Source: Megalonaias nervosa
Lineage: Eukaryota > Mollusca > Bivalvia > Unionida > Unionidae
Reading direction: 5' to 3'
DNA length: 64,000 bases
Assembly: GCA_016617855.1 (NCBI GenBank)
Contig: JAECUM010094113.1
Location: 27,299 to 91,298 of the forward strand
Shown here: positions 48,300-60,565 of the stretch, piece by piece
Layout: every line of letters starts with the position of its first letter
Position numbering within the stretch: position 1 is the stretch's first letter
Program-made: the position numbers and the translations under genes
The notes under the pieces: model-generated
The model's input: the letters and a program-made list of their open reading frames with translations, nothing else
What the model was told of the DNA's origin: nothing
The model's database searches: none

Positions 48300-49520
48300 C
48301 ACCATCTACAGTTGCCAAACATTGTGGATAGCTTGTACATTGGTTAAGGATGAACACAAACAAATTGTGATAAACAGGTCACTGACTGAAAGAAGAATTA
48401 TTGTTCTGCATGACTCAAGCTCTATATAATATTCAGTAACCAAATTTTGTCCATGACCTTTGGGTAAGGAAGGACCCAGTTGATTTCAGACAAAAGGTCA
48501 AAGGTCAGGGATACTAAAACTCAATGAAGAACAATGTTTTCTGCACAATAAATTGAGTTAAATACCATCTGCAGTTACTAAACTGTGATTAACTTGCACA
48601 TGCGGTAAGGAAGAACCTTTGATTACAGGGTCAAAGGTCAAAGGGCAGGTTTAATATGATTGAAAGAAGAAATATTGTTTCCACACATCATGGATTTGGA
48701 GAGGGGCCCCGAGTGGTCTAAAGCGCCCATTATTACAGATTACTGCCATCTCACCTTTGTCTGCGTGGGTTCGAGTCTCAGGCTCGGCCAATGTGGGTAT
48801 GTGAGAAAGCTTGCCAGTAGCTTTTTGTGGGTTGGTGGTTCTTTCCAGGGTTCTCCCTGGTTCTTCTTCCACCATTTATACTGGCTGCCATATATAGCCT
48901 ATCTTGTGCTGAAAAATAGCGTTAAAACCTATAAAAACAACAACAACAACGGATTTCGAGCAGACTTTGTGGATGGTCTGCACTTTGGGTAAGGAAAAAG
49001 TTTTTCAACTTGATGTCAAAAGGGCAAAGTCACTGTGACTGAAAGAGAAAAATTGTTTCTGCACAAAAATTTAAGTTTTTGGCCATGTATCTTCACCAAA
49101 GCTAGTAAATGACTAAACGCACTGGGCAGAAAGGATTTACATTGATTTTGGGCTGAAGAAGTCAAACATCAATGATATTATGAGAAAGAAGAAAAGTTTT
49201 GGTGGGAGGTAGGATTGTTCTAGATCATGTACTTTGACCAAATTTTGTGGAGGGGTTGTACTACTTATTGTATGGAAGAGGCATGTTGATTATTGGGTCA
49301 AAAGATCAAAGATCAGGGTCACTGTGCCTCAAAGAAAAATGGATTTTGCAAAGTAACTTTTGTTATGAAATAAATTTCTTGACTAAACTTTGTGGATGGC
49401 TTGCACTTATTATAATAAAGAAACCATTATATGTTGAGATTTCAAGGCCAGAGGTCATGGTCATGTTAAGTCTGATAATAAGAAAATAATTGTATCTGCA
49501 AATTAAGTTTAGTGTGTAGT
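48300..49520 (+). repeat. Degenerate ~140-150-bp repeat family (GGTCAAAGGTCA / TTGTGGATAGCTTG)
   Basis: Segments TTTGTGGATGGCTTGCACTT, GGTAAGGAAGAACC, GGTCAAAGGTCAAAGG/CAGGGTCACTGTGACTGAAA and AGAAAAATTGTTTCTGCACA recur in the same order near 48,320, 48,590, 48,965, 49,100, 49,240 and 49,390. A family B SINE has inserted within it. Confidence 0.65.
48702..48950 (+). mobile_element. tRNA-derived SINE, family B, full-length with target-site duplication
   Basis: The head GGGGCCCCGAGTGGTCTAAA carries an A-box and GTGGGTTCGAGTCTCAGGCT a good B-box. The body is GGCCAATGTGGGTATGTGAG ... TGGCTGCCATATATAGCC, and the tail is GTTAAAACCTATAAAAACAA then (CAA)n. GGATTTGGAG (48,692-48,701) precedes and GGATTTCGAG (48,951-48,960) follows, a 10-bp target duplication with one difference. 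This is the best-preserved family B copy here. Confidence 0.9.
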
Positions 49521-50080
49521 TCGTAAAGTGTCACAAAAAATTACTTTTCATCACCATAACAAATTATGCTCTTTAAAATAATGAATAGAAAGTACTGCTG
49601 TTGCAGCAATGTTTTACTGGTTGGGTATGCAGTGTAACCTCATGAGCATTTTGGGTACAAAGTTTGGTACTTTATTTTTCATACTCAGTGTCATTTGACA
49701 CTCTTCTAACCAATTTCGTATATGTCTTTAGAGAGCCACAGTGGCTTGGTGGCTAATGTGTCAGACTTATGAGCAGAAGATAGTGAGCAAGTTGGCCACT
49801 TTGGTGAGTCCCTAAGCACTTTAGTCATCATAGTATAACCTTACATGTGTTCATGTGCCATTAAACACTGGGGGAATGGAGAAGAGTTGTCTCGCATAAA
49901 TATATCCTTTCATCCCACCTATGATGGAGATGAGTCAGTAGGTACAAATGTGGATAACTTTTGAAGATAGTAAGCCAGCCAAAAAGGACAGTAACTTTTA
50001 CAAAAGTTGTGGGTGCACAGAGATTTGACAATTTGCACACCTGTAGGTGATTGCCATAATAGATTCTAAGTTTCATATTG
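49521..50080. other. Intergenic, nothing firm
   Basis: GTGGCTTGGTGGCTAATGTG at 49,741 loosely resembles a tRNA A-box, but there is no B-box or tail, so no SINE is called. No coding sequence was recognised. Confidence 0.4.
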
Positions 50081-50084
50081 AGCC

Positions 50085-51560
50085 GTAAAGTACTGCAAGA
50101 CAAGGTTCCATGTCACATAGCAGTGTCATTGAGCACTGATAGTCCTATGCTACATAATGCCATTCAGTGATGTCCCATGCTACATATAAGTGTCATTGGG
50201 TAATGCCAGGTCCTATATATAGCATTGACACCAGGTAAATCTAAGTCCCATGTCACATAGCAGTACCACAGAGTAATGATAAGAACCATGCCATATAGCA
50301 GTGTTGGTAATGCTAATATGTCTCATCAATGTTAGTGACTTACTGGTATACTAAGTACCATTCCACTTAGCAGTCCCATATTATGGCAATGTCAGAGTAA
50401 TACTAAGTCACACATTACTTAGCAATATCCTCGATGACTTTCTAGTCACATGCCATAGCAGTGTCAGTAATGAAAAGTCCCATGTCACATAGCAATGTCA
50501 CTGAATAATGCAAAGTCCAGTGTTACATAGCCATACTGTTAAGTCCTATGCCATGTAACAGTTTTTCTGAGGAATGCTAAGCCCCATGCTACATAGCAGT
50601 ACTGCTGAATACTAATCAGTTTTATGTCACACAGCATTGTGTCACTGAGTTATGCTAAATCTTATATCACAGCATATTAATAAGCATATCTTAGATGATG
50701 GCTGTAACGTGTTCAAAGCTTCATGGTGCATGATTGAAAGCTGAGACAGCAGTGCCACTGAGAAATACTGAGTCGCATGCCACATAGGTGTGTCTCTGAG
50801 TAATTCTAAGTTTTATGCTGCATAGCAGTACCACTGAGTACTGCTAAGTCAGTAGCAGTGTAATTTAGTAATGACTCTAACAAATCTGATTCCACATATA
50901 GTGTCAGTGAGTGATGACAAGTCCCATGACACAGTAGTGTCACTTAGTTATGTCCAGTGTCACAGCCATACCACTGAGTTTTGAGAAATTGTATGCCACA
51001 TAACTGTATCACTGAGTAATGCTAAGTCCCATGCTACATAGCAGTACTGCTGAATACTGATCAATCTCATGACACATAACAGTGTCACAGAGTTATGCTA
51101 AGTCTTATGTTACAGCATATTGGTTTGCACATGGTATGCATCTTCAGATGATGGCTATAACATGCTAAAATTTTTGTGGTGATCCACTGAAAACTGATCA
51201 GTGTTATTGAGAAATGTCAAGTCCCATGCCACATACTAATATCACAATTTAAATCCCACATCACATAGCAGTACCATTGTGAATAGACAAGTCCACTGTC
51301 ACATAGTGTAATTGAATAATGCAAAATCTCATGCCATGTAGTGTCATTGAGTTGTGGAAAGTCCCATTTTACATAGCAGTGTCAGTGAGTAATGCTAAAT
51401 CCAGTGCCACATAGCAATCTCAGTACTGAAAAGTGATATGCTGCATAGCAGATACTTAGTAATGATATGATTCATGATACTGTACATAGAAGTGACATAG
51501 AGTAATGACAAGTCCCATGATACATAAACGAGTCACTGAGTAACACAAAGTCCTTTACCG
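50085..51560 (+). repeat. Old ~38-40-bp degenerate minisatellite
   Basis: Around 35 decayed units of AAGTCCCATGCCACATAGCA followed by GTGTCACTGAGTAATGCT over 1.5 kb. A ~430-bp compound segment (with CTTAGATGATGGCTGTAACG) appears at ~50,690 and again at ~51,140, which suggests a higher-order duplication. Confidence 0.85.
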
Positions 51561-52320
51561 GTACTCTATCATATGTAGAATTCCAAAACTGACTGATTGT
51601 TTGACAAGAAATGTATTTCACATGTATAATACATTATATCAGTTGATGCCTGCACCTCATGGCATATAATGGTGTTCAGTTTACTTCACAAATGTGCTGT
51701 ATATCAAATAAAATCATGTATTCACTAGAAGAGTGCTATTAACTTAATTTTAAACTGCATTTCTTTTGTATTTTATTTGTGTATTTTGTTATTCCTCAGG
51801 CTGAATTTTATTTCTTTATCATTTTTAAAGATGTTAATAATTTGTTAAACATTAATTAATAAATATAGATTAATGTTTGCTCTTATTTTAAAGACATCTT
51901 GTTAATTAAAAGTCAGAATTTACCTATTTTCTGTTTCCTGTGTGTTTCTAACATCACACTGGTACGTAGTTACAGTGAAGAAAACATAAATTAGCTATTT
52001 ATTTTGTGCAGAATTTTATGTTTTCAAAGATTGAAAACAAAAAATTAAGTTTGAGGCAATTGTTTTCTATGTTTCATTTTTTGAGACTACCATTGGAGGT
52101 TGCATTTAGATTTCTGTCTCAGTAGTTATGTGTGTGTTTGGATTTTTAAATAGCTTTAATGGTTGTAGTTATATCACTATGATGTCTGCAGTATGTCTCA
52201 ATATTTATCAATGGAAGATTGACCAAAAGTGAGTTAGTTAAATTTTACTTGATGGATTTTCCTAACCGCTGTAACCTCAGTGTGTGCCTTAAGGACTCAT
52301 CACTTATGTTGAGTAGAACA
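51561..52320. other. Intergenic, nothing recognised
   Basis: A/T-rich single-copy-looking DNA with no supported feature. Confidence 0.5.
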
Positions 52321-52324
52321 GATT

Positions 52325-52590
52325 CGCATTGAGTCCAAGTCATGTTGAATGGAATGGTACCAAGTTAAAGTATTGTGGAATGGAGTGGTACCCAGTCAGG
52401 GTCATGTTGAAAGGAGTGGTACCTAGTCAAATTCATGTTGAATGTAGTGGTACCCAGTCAGAGTCATGTTGAATGGAGTGGTACCTAGTCAAAGTCATAC
52501 AGAATGGAGTGATACCCAGTCAGGGTCATGTTGAATGGAGTGGGACCCAGTCAGCATCATGAAGAATTGAATGGTATCTAGTCAGATTTG
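52325..52590 (+). repeat. ~31-bp tandem array (CATGTTGAATGGAGTGGTACC)
   Basis: About eight units of GTCATGTTGAATGGAGTGGT then ACCCAGTCAGA, 30-32 bp, moderately diverged. Confidence 0.9.
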
Positions 52591-53765
52591 ATTCAGATTC
52601 TTACCAAAACTGGTTTTCTGCAAGTTGCCACATTTTTGTAGCTTTTGCCAATTTTCAGTGTAAATAGATTTTACCCTTTTTTCCCCAAGAAGTTATTGCC
52701 TCCATTGGCAGTTATATTTTTAATGCTTTTGCAGCTTTTGTGACCTGACAGATGCTCTATAAATATAGTTTATTTTCATACTGATTTTTCAGTATACAGT
52801 ACTATGCATTGAGGGTATGTTTAAATACATTTCTAAGATCCATTTATAGGGTGTTTTGTTGTCAGATTCTCAGAAATCTAGATCAAATCCTTTTTACACA
52901 TTTGAGTGTTCATTGAATTTTTATTGGGCAAATTATGTTGTCACCCCAATATTCAATGAATTATGTTTCATTGATAATGAAAATAAATACTTGGTCATTG
53001 AAATAACTTACGAAGTTCTAAGAGCAAATTGTAGGCCCATAGGGATATACTGGTGTAACAGCTGAAACTTTTAGAGAGGGATAAATTTGACTGTTACACT
53101 GGTACTGTTGTTTTGTATTGTTGAAAATTTCACACAATTTACATGCATGTAGTCAAGGTTTTCTCATAATTTTGTTATTTAGGGTGACAATATTATTATT
53201 TCAAGTAAGTATTTACTTATTGAACTGTTAAATGGGTCCTTCCATAAAGAAGATAAAGTAATCTTGTTTTGTGTTACATTCTAGTAAGCTTTTTAAAATA
53301 AAAACATGCTACATAGAGTTTGTATATATAGTTCATTTTCATGTTTATATTATTTAAAAGTACAATGTAAGTTTTGAAATTGGAAATGAACCTCAGATAT
53401 TTGTTAAAATTATATCTTTGTTTAAGTTGTCTTTGGAAGTGATGCCTTCTATAAAGTTAGCTATTCTTTCAATTAAACTATTGATACCTTGACAATCTTC
53501 TTGTTTTCATTTTCTTTCTTAAATGGCAATTTCTATTTATGAAATATATCATACTTGTATATAATAATTCTGATTCTTTAATTTTTTGGTACACTATTAA
53601 TCTTTAGAAATTATGATTATTCTTTTTTCTTTTTTGTGATGCCAGGAACTATTTGTTCATACTAAATTTGCGAATTGTAGATATTTTTAAAAATTATGGT
53701 TAATATTTTTCCAGTAAATTATTTAAGTGTGCCCTCCAGATTAAGTGAGGTATATTCTATCTCTC

Positions 53766-53801
<36 letters not shown>

Positions 53802-54480
53802 AAGTTGTATCATGAAATAGACAGTTATGAAAGAAATATTTGAATTGTTTATCTTGGCTCAGAGTGCTTTCAATCCCCCAAATCATTTGACATACTGTCG
53901 TTGAAAATATTTGTATATTTCTAACTGTAATACATGTAATAATAAATACTGCATTTATGTCAAGGGGCATAACTTGGATTTGAACCATAAGACAGATAAA
54001 TGTTTTTTACCTCTAATACCACATAATCATTTCAGTAGATAATTATCTCTTAAGGTAAAAACTCAAATGTTTTTCATCAAAAATATTTTTGAATGCTATT
54101 TAAAAGTATATTCAGAGACAATGAAAACAAACAAATATAACTAAAAGCATCTATAATACATTTGAGATTTAAATTAAAATATTTGAAAACTGGATGTTCA
54201 CCTTTTGAAATGTGATATGAAAACATTGTATGAGGGATTGTCATGTGGTTGGGGTGGGGTGCTCCCATTGTTTTAATTAACTATTATATAAGTCCCACCC
54301 AGGCTCGATTTTCGTTGGAAGTTATATTAGTGAAAGATAGATGTAAAGCTCAGGGCCCCCAGTCAGCAGTGCCGATGGCTAGATGGTTAAATATGCAAGA
54401 AAGGGTGAAATTCAATAACAATTTAATAACAATTCAATTGTCAAATGATTCAAATTTCCAATTACACTCCCTCCACTTGA
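52591..54480. other. Intergenic, nothing recognised apart from a microsatellite
   Basis: AT-rich. The only structure is an (AAT)n run at 53,766-53,801. Confidence 0.5.
53766..53801. repeat. (AAT)n microsatellite
   Basis: Twelve uninterrupted AAT triplets. Confidence 0.95.
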
Positions 54481-54559
54481 CCCTTTAATAGCTTATTGCA
54501 TCACTTGATTAGCAGTGTGAGAGTGATTTCCACCTGTCCTTGTATTCTACTCATCTGTG

Positions 54560-54725
54560 GTATTCTTCTCTCTCCTATTTCTCCCAATTCCTTCTCCTCT
54601 TCCGCCCCGATTTTCTCCAAATTCCTTCTCCTCCTCCACAACTTCTCTATACTCCTTCTCCTCCTCCTTCACTTTCTCCTCCAGACTCCTTTTTCTCCTC
54701 CACTTTTCACCTTCTCTCCACTGAC
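54560..54725. repeat. Pyrimidine-rich CTTCTCCTC tract
   Basis: Roughly 160 bp of almost pure C/T on the plus strand, built on TTCTCCTCCTCC. Long polypyrimidine mirror-like tracts can adopt triplex structure. The 139-codon plus frame across it (54,496-54,915) is low-complexity Ser/Leu/Pro and is not supported as a gene. Confidence 0.7.
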
Positions 54726-55547
54726 TAGACTTCTGTCGACTTCGACTGTTAAGCTAGTCTCAATTCAGTCTCCGCCACTTGGAGACTCGGGACTCAATGG
54801 AACCGAAGTTCTGTCCCTTAAAAAGCTTCCTGTGAAAACAAGGATGGTACAGTCTTTTCCCTTAGCCCTCTCATCTCACACTACACACAGTCTATCATCA
54901 GATAACGGCTATTAAATTTCTTCGGTCACGCATTCGTTCATATCGAGATACCCATACATTCTTGTATGGTAAAACAAACGTCATAGTACAGCATGGTATC
55001 AATTACTTCTTATACATACATAAATAAATTCTGTCACATCAGTACATATTCCTAGTCCCGCTATACTAAACAATATCATAATAATCAGATGCATTTCTTT
55101 ACCTTACACACATACAAAGTACACAAATATTCAAATATCCATGCTCTGATTTATGCTTACATCCATTGTAACTAATCTTACATACTTCAACCATTTTCCA
55201 AATTTACAACTCAAGCTTGTGTAAATTCTAACATAATGCATTAATAAATGCACTGGTTTACTACGAAGTAACCTAATAGCGAATTACAAAATTAATTCCG
55301 ACCACAAGCTAACAATCTACATAATTCTCTACATAATACTCAAGCCCATTTCTCAAATACGCATGTAAATGAAACACTACAAAGTTAATTCTACGCACTA
55401 AACGATGCTAGTAATTAAGTATACATGTTACAAATAATTACAATTATGATGCTGTAATATTCTGCAAAAATTGAGCAAATAACTTGTTGACCTTTTCAAA
55501 GCTTTTTCTTTCCTTAGAATCTACCTCTCAGTTTTGCCACCAAATTA

Positions 55548-55826
55548 TGAGTGGTTCTCGGAGTAACCCTATTGCTCAGCAATCTTCATAAGCGAAACTT
55601 AATTTTTGCTTATGGGTTGGAAGGTAACATTTGCGTCGAATTGTAATCACACCCTCTATCTCAATTTTTTATTGGACATCGATGTGGACTGATCCAATCA
55701 AACTTAGCGGACAGTGTCTCTCTCGCTGTCTGTCAATGTGGGGGCAGATGAGAACATGCTTCATTCACTCCGTAGCTTCCCTTTGAGCCCAAATTAACCT
55801 CTTAACACATAGGTGTGATAACTACA
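55548..55826 (-). mobile_element. Possible LTR of a retroelement, with primer-binding-site-like junction
   Basis: On the minus strand, AACCACTCA is followed by TAATTTGGTGGCAAAACTGA. A CA end with TTTGGTGGC just after it is a frequent arrangement at the 3' end of a 5' LTR and the start of the internal region in gypsy/BEL elements. Further into the candidate LTR the minus strand has GATTGG (CCAAT type) and CCAATAAAAAATTG (polyadenylation-signal type). The 5' LTR boundary (TG near 55,826) is a guess, and no matching second LTR lies in the window. Confidence 0.3.
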
Positions 55827-57300
55827 AGCCTTTGTTAAAGTGTGCAATATATCGCCTTTGCCAATTCAAGATTCCAGGTCTCAGGCCAGTCAAGTAACCT
55901 TGCATAAGAGATTAACACTAGCCCGCAGCAATCTTTAGACATCAAACACAATGTCGCAGTAATATTATAGCTTATACATGACTTTATAGCTGTGCTCAGT
56001 GTTAATATGCATAATGTATTCTCTTGTTTCATAAGGCTTAGGACTCCTGTAAGTTATAAGAAATTAATGAGAATATCAAATAGTTCTTAAAATTCATTGG
56101 ATTTAAAAATCTAAACTATTTCTTACATTTGAATAAACTTGAATATGTTCTGTTTTTGTAAAACTATCAAGAGTTCTAATGAATAACCTGGTACATAAAT
56201 AAGGTTGAAGGTAAACAGCATTTTCCCCCCCTTTTGGATATCCAAATTAGTTACTGATTTGCTGGCTAGATGAAAGGCATTATTTTATAGCAGTTACCTT
56301 AAAATCTTGCTGAAGCATTCCTATCTTATTTTCCATTAACTAATAAACAGCTATTATCTGACTTTCATTTTATTTTTTTATGAGCTTAAAATAAACTCTT
56401 TATTACCATTATGTGGTGTTAGTATAAAAGTAAAGCATATATTTGAGTATGATGAATACGATACAATATGCCAATTACCAGGGGGCTTTTATCCACTCTT
56501 TTGACAGTTTATTTTATCATGACCATGTTGGCACAAAGCAAGATACATATACTGTATATACTTGCTTATAAGACAAGTCCAACTGTAAATTGCACAAACC
56601 CAGATCTGCCAGCACATAATGCACTGACAGATCTGGGTCTGTCCAGTTTGTTAAGAGTAATCAGTAGATCAAACAGCATAGACCATAATCTGGAGGCACA
56701 TTATGCTATGACAGATCAGTATCTTTGTTGTTTGCAGTTTTACTCAACTTGTAAGCGAGTATAAACGTCATTGTGGGTATAAAAATGGTGTGGGTGTAAC
56801 TTGTCATCCTGAGATTATTAATCAGAGTAATATTTGTATTTGTTTTGCAATTATAAAAAAAATGGGATCTTGAATATCAGTGTAACTCAAGTAATGTTGA
56901 CCCAACTGACCCTGTTCATTCCACTGGTTAACCCTTAAAGGTGTCAGTATTCTCAGTTCTTTGAACATTTCTTTTTTTCCAAATTACTCTTTGAGATAAT
57001 GAGAACTGAGTACGTCTTAAAAGCAACCACATCCCATGAATGCAGTACTCAAACAAAAAAGCTAATTATGATTATAAAAGTGATGCAAAATATAAGATTT
57101 TGATGACACTTGTCTTTTCATCATTTCTGGACATGAAACTTTGAAAAGGAGATATTTATTTACATGTACATGTATTTTAGAAGTTTTTACTTTTAGGAAA
57201 AATTTAATTAGTACTACTTTCTTTGGGATTGTTCTTTTTACCAAAACAAAGCTTCATGATGGTTTTGATTTTTAAACAAGGAAATGAGAAAATAATATTT
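55827..57300. other. Intergenic, contains one MITE
   Basis: No coding sequence was recognised. The TATACTTGC-family MITE at 56,557-56,763 is the only structured feature. Confidence 0.5.
56557..56763. mobile_element. MITE of the TATACTCGCTTATAAG family, best copy
   Basis: The left terminus TATACTTGCTTATAAGACAA then GTCCAACTG and the right terminus CAGTTTTACTCAACTTGTAA then GCGAGTATA are inverted repeats of ~28 bp. Inside, AACCCAGATCTG and CAGATCTGGGTCTGT form a second inverted pair. It is 207 bp with no ORF, and other copies lie at 40,832 and 27,388. Confidence 0.8.
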
Positions 57301-57319
57301 ATAAGATCCTTGGTAAAAG

Positions 57320-58380
57320 TGCTTACTATCAAGGTTTGAGCTCCCAAGTGAGTTTACGATATGGTCCTGCATCCATCATATATAGTGCATTATTTGTCAT
57401 GCACTGTCCATCCATCAACAATTGCTTGTTACCACTCTGGAGTCCATATTTCTGATCATATTTCTTTTTTATATCAGACATGCAGTATGGTCTGACATCA
57501 TCAAGATCTTGAACAGGTTCACTGTTGAGCAATTTCCATGCATATTAAAAAGGTAATCTTGCATTTGAGTAACTGACCTTGTTAGAATTATGGAGGCCAA
57601 GCAGGCTTGACAGCTTGATAATGAGTGAAATACAAACATATTAATGAGATGAACTTGCATCCTTTTCGCTGACCTTGTTGCCACTTTGGAAGCTATATTT
57701 TTAATTTGATTTTCGTAAAACTTGAAATATATGCATATATTATAAGCTCTTGAACAAGTTCAGTAATGAGCAAGAGCAAAACATATTAAAGAAGTTAGCT
57801 GGCATCTGATTGGCTGACCTCTGGAGGCCAAATTTCTGAACTGGTTTGAGTTTTGTTTGTTTAAACACTGTAAAAACTGTAATTTTATAACTGTTTTGAT
57901 CAAATTTGGTAAATAGACCTCTGTCATCAAGATCTTGGTTAAGTATGAGTGAAACTGATGCATATTCATAAAGTGACCCAGCATCAGATTGGCTGATCTT
58001 GTCAACACACTAGCAACTATATTTTGTGACCGAGTTAAATAGTCTTATTTTATCAAGACATTGGATGTGTGTGGTTATAAGCAAGATCTCTGCATATTAA
58101 TCTGATTGAGCAAGCTTGTTAGCCCTCTGTAGACCAAATTCCAATCACACTTGCACCACTCTAATTACCACTGTTGTACACACTGCTTCTATAATAGTGA
58201 GATCTGCAAATATTAATGAAATGCCTTGTATCAGATTGGCTGAGCTTGTTGCATCTCAGGATGTAGGGACTGTTACTTATCCAGTTTCTATAAAACTATG
58301 TACATGGGTTTATATCATCATGGTCTTAGATGACTGCAGTTGTGAGTAAGAACCTATGCACATCTAATATGCTCTTGTCT
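57320..58380 (+). repeat. Degenerate ~140-180-bp repeat family (ATTGGCTGACCTTGTTGCCAC)
   Basis: GCATCTGATTGGCTGACCT or close variants occur at about 57,565, 57,660, 57,800, 57,978 and 58,235, each followed by GTTGCCACTCTGGAGGCCAA-like and TCATCAAGATCTTGG-like segments and preceded by GCATATTAATGAGATG. A related stretch lies at 36,230-36,560 in SAMD8 intron 2. Confidence 0.6.
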
Positions 58381-58497
58381 GGAGAAAGAAAATTTAACAG
58401 GATATAGTAAAATATTTAAATTTGCCAATAACATGATATTATCGGTGTTCTTACAATACTGCAGTCACCTACTTTGTGAAATGGCCAGCTGTTAAGA

Positions 58498-58500
58498 ATA

Positions 58501-58543
<43 letters not shown>
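58498..58543. repeat. (AAT)n microsatellite
   Basis: Fifteen uninterrupted AAT/ATA triplets. Confidence 0.95.
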
Positions 58544-58549
58544 TTAGTA

Positions 58550-60180
58550 ACTTTATTTATGAAGGTAACCCAATTAGTTATATAATAGAACTAATGTGCC
58601 TTGAGGCCCTCTAAGATATATGTAAAGATTATACATGTACAGAGTGCATTGAATCACTGCCAGTAGTGGACCAAAAGCTGGTTTTGGGGTAAGACCTCAA
58701 TCGAGCCTTGAATATAAGCTGTGAAACTTTTTAAATAAATTTTAATGTATTTTGTAAACTTTTCTATCAATTTTAAAATTAGTATTTTTTATTTTCTTAA
58801 AACTTTTCATATTTTTTAAACTGGCCTTCTACAGGAAAAATGGTTGATAGTTTGAATTTTTTTTTTACTTTTCACTTTTGTTTTCATTATTACTTATAGC
58901 CTTTTTATATTTTTAATTATATAATGATCAAAATAATATTGATTTACACCATAAATATTATGCTTTTTATCATCTAATGCCCTTAAACATTTATGTTTTA
59001 TTTATTTCATACATACCCAGCTTATTCCTTTAGGATCTTACTGTATGCATTTTACCTGTTATTTCTTTCCATCAAAGAAAACATTTTTATTCAACTCTCA
59101 AGTTAAATTTGATTTTTCCGCACTGTAAGTTACACCTTTTTTCCTCTTTAAATATTATGATGATTTAAAAATATAATTGAATACATTTTTACTTTTAATC
59201 TTAAAGATTCATAAATCATCTCACTTTTTGCCTCATCTTTAATTTTACCACATACATTAAAGTTGTTTTGTACTCCTTAGAAAACAATGTTTTATGTATT
59301 CAACTTTATCATAAGATGATTTTTGTCTTCTTCCCATCTGTAAATATTTCCAGTATTAATGAGTCTGTATCAATATATAGCATTTCATTTTGTCACCATA
59401 TTTTACTTTTAAATGAATGTAATAAAAGTTACACATTATTAACTTTGAAAGATCAAGTACAGCACTGCCAGTGTAAACTGGTTTATTTAGCATTATTTTC
59501 GTTTTTATCATATTTATACCCACACAATCTTCATTGTGTGTTCCAAAATCGATGGCTTGCTGAATACATTTCTTTATCTGTCTGTTTCCTCTCTTCTGCA
59601 TAATCGCACATCAGCTCCATTTTTTACCATTTCTATTGTCTTACAAAAACACATAACACAATTACATTAATGAGATGTTTATTTATAATGCAAATGATTG
59701 ATGGTCAAATCTGACACCTTAGTCTTGGGCGTAAAGTTCAACAATGATATCATTCCTAAAAGGAACTGATCAAAGTATGGAATTTCAACAAACGAATCAC
59801 AAACGATTTTGTATGTCAACATACATGGTCAATATATGAAAGTTATAAGCAAATATGGTTGATGTGTGGATGTTTCCAAAGATATGATCAATGTATGTAA
59901 GTTATGAACAAATATGAACAATGTATGGTTCATCAAAAGTATGATTTTCTCACATATAGTGACATTGAACAATGAATTTGATTGATTTTCACACATATAG
60001 TGATCTTGAATTTCAGCTTCAAAATGTCCACGACATCACCAGAATGATATTTTCGCACAGAATTCACGAATTGTCCTACCGTGTAACAACTCAAACTGCA
60101 GAAATCTTAAACTTAAGTGCGAACAAGAACTTGCATTTAAATATCTATCCTAATCTTGCGGTCTCTAAGAGCTCCTCCCA
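58550..60180. other. Intergenic, nothing recognised
   Basis: Very AT-rich. Two short related segments (ATGGTCAATATATGAAAGTT and ATGATCAATGTATGTAAGTT, 59,826 and 59,885) are the only visible repeats. Confidence 0.5.
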
Positions 60181-60191
60181 CATAGCATTTG

Positions 60192-60565
60192 TTTAAATGT
60201 CCTGTTAAATTTCTCAACCAAATACACATGGGGTGATACAGTGTTGTGCGCAACTGTTCTGTCGATAGCAACCTTCTAATTTCCACCGTAAGTTCCATAT
60301 TACATTAGGCCCCACAATCTGTGAGAATCTCCTCATGCACCCCTACCCTGCTGAACATGTCAAAAAGTGCCTCGGCCACATGTTCGGGTTCAGTTTATGG
60401 TAATGCTATGGCTTCTGGGTATCAAGTTGCTTAGTCTATTACAGTGAGGATATACCGGTTTTTCTGGCCTGTAATAGGTAATATGAGTCCAACAATATAG
60501 ATGGCCGCCCTTTTAAATGGGGTATCTATTGAAGGCATTAGATCTTGTAATGGTACACAATCTTG
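60192..60565 (-). pseudogene. Decayed Ty3/gypsy-type integrase core
   Basis: One minus-strand frame reads, with four internal stops (three TAA, one TGA), the gypsy integrase core: DTPFKRAAIYIVG, RYILTVID, YPEAIALP, EPEHVAEALFDMFSRVGVHE, EILTDCGA and TTLYHPM. The first catalytic Asp position (family DIVGP) is Tyr and the region of the catalytic Glu is garbled, so it cannot be active even apart from the stops. Neither RT nor LTRs are attached. It is probably a 5'- and 3'-truncated copy. Confidence 0.8.

Noticed and set aside
49735..49800. Possible third SINE head (GTGGCTTGGTGGCTAATGTG)
   Set aside because: There is no B-box, no shared body with other copies, no tail and no duplication.
54496..54915. 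139-codon plus-strand frame
   Set aside because: It is made by a pyrimidine-rich low-complexity tract (Ser/Leu/Pro/Phe only), with no conserved motif.
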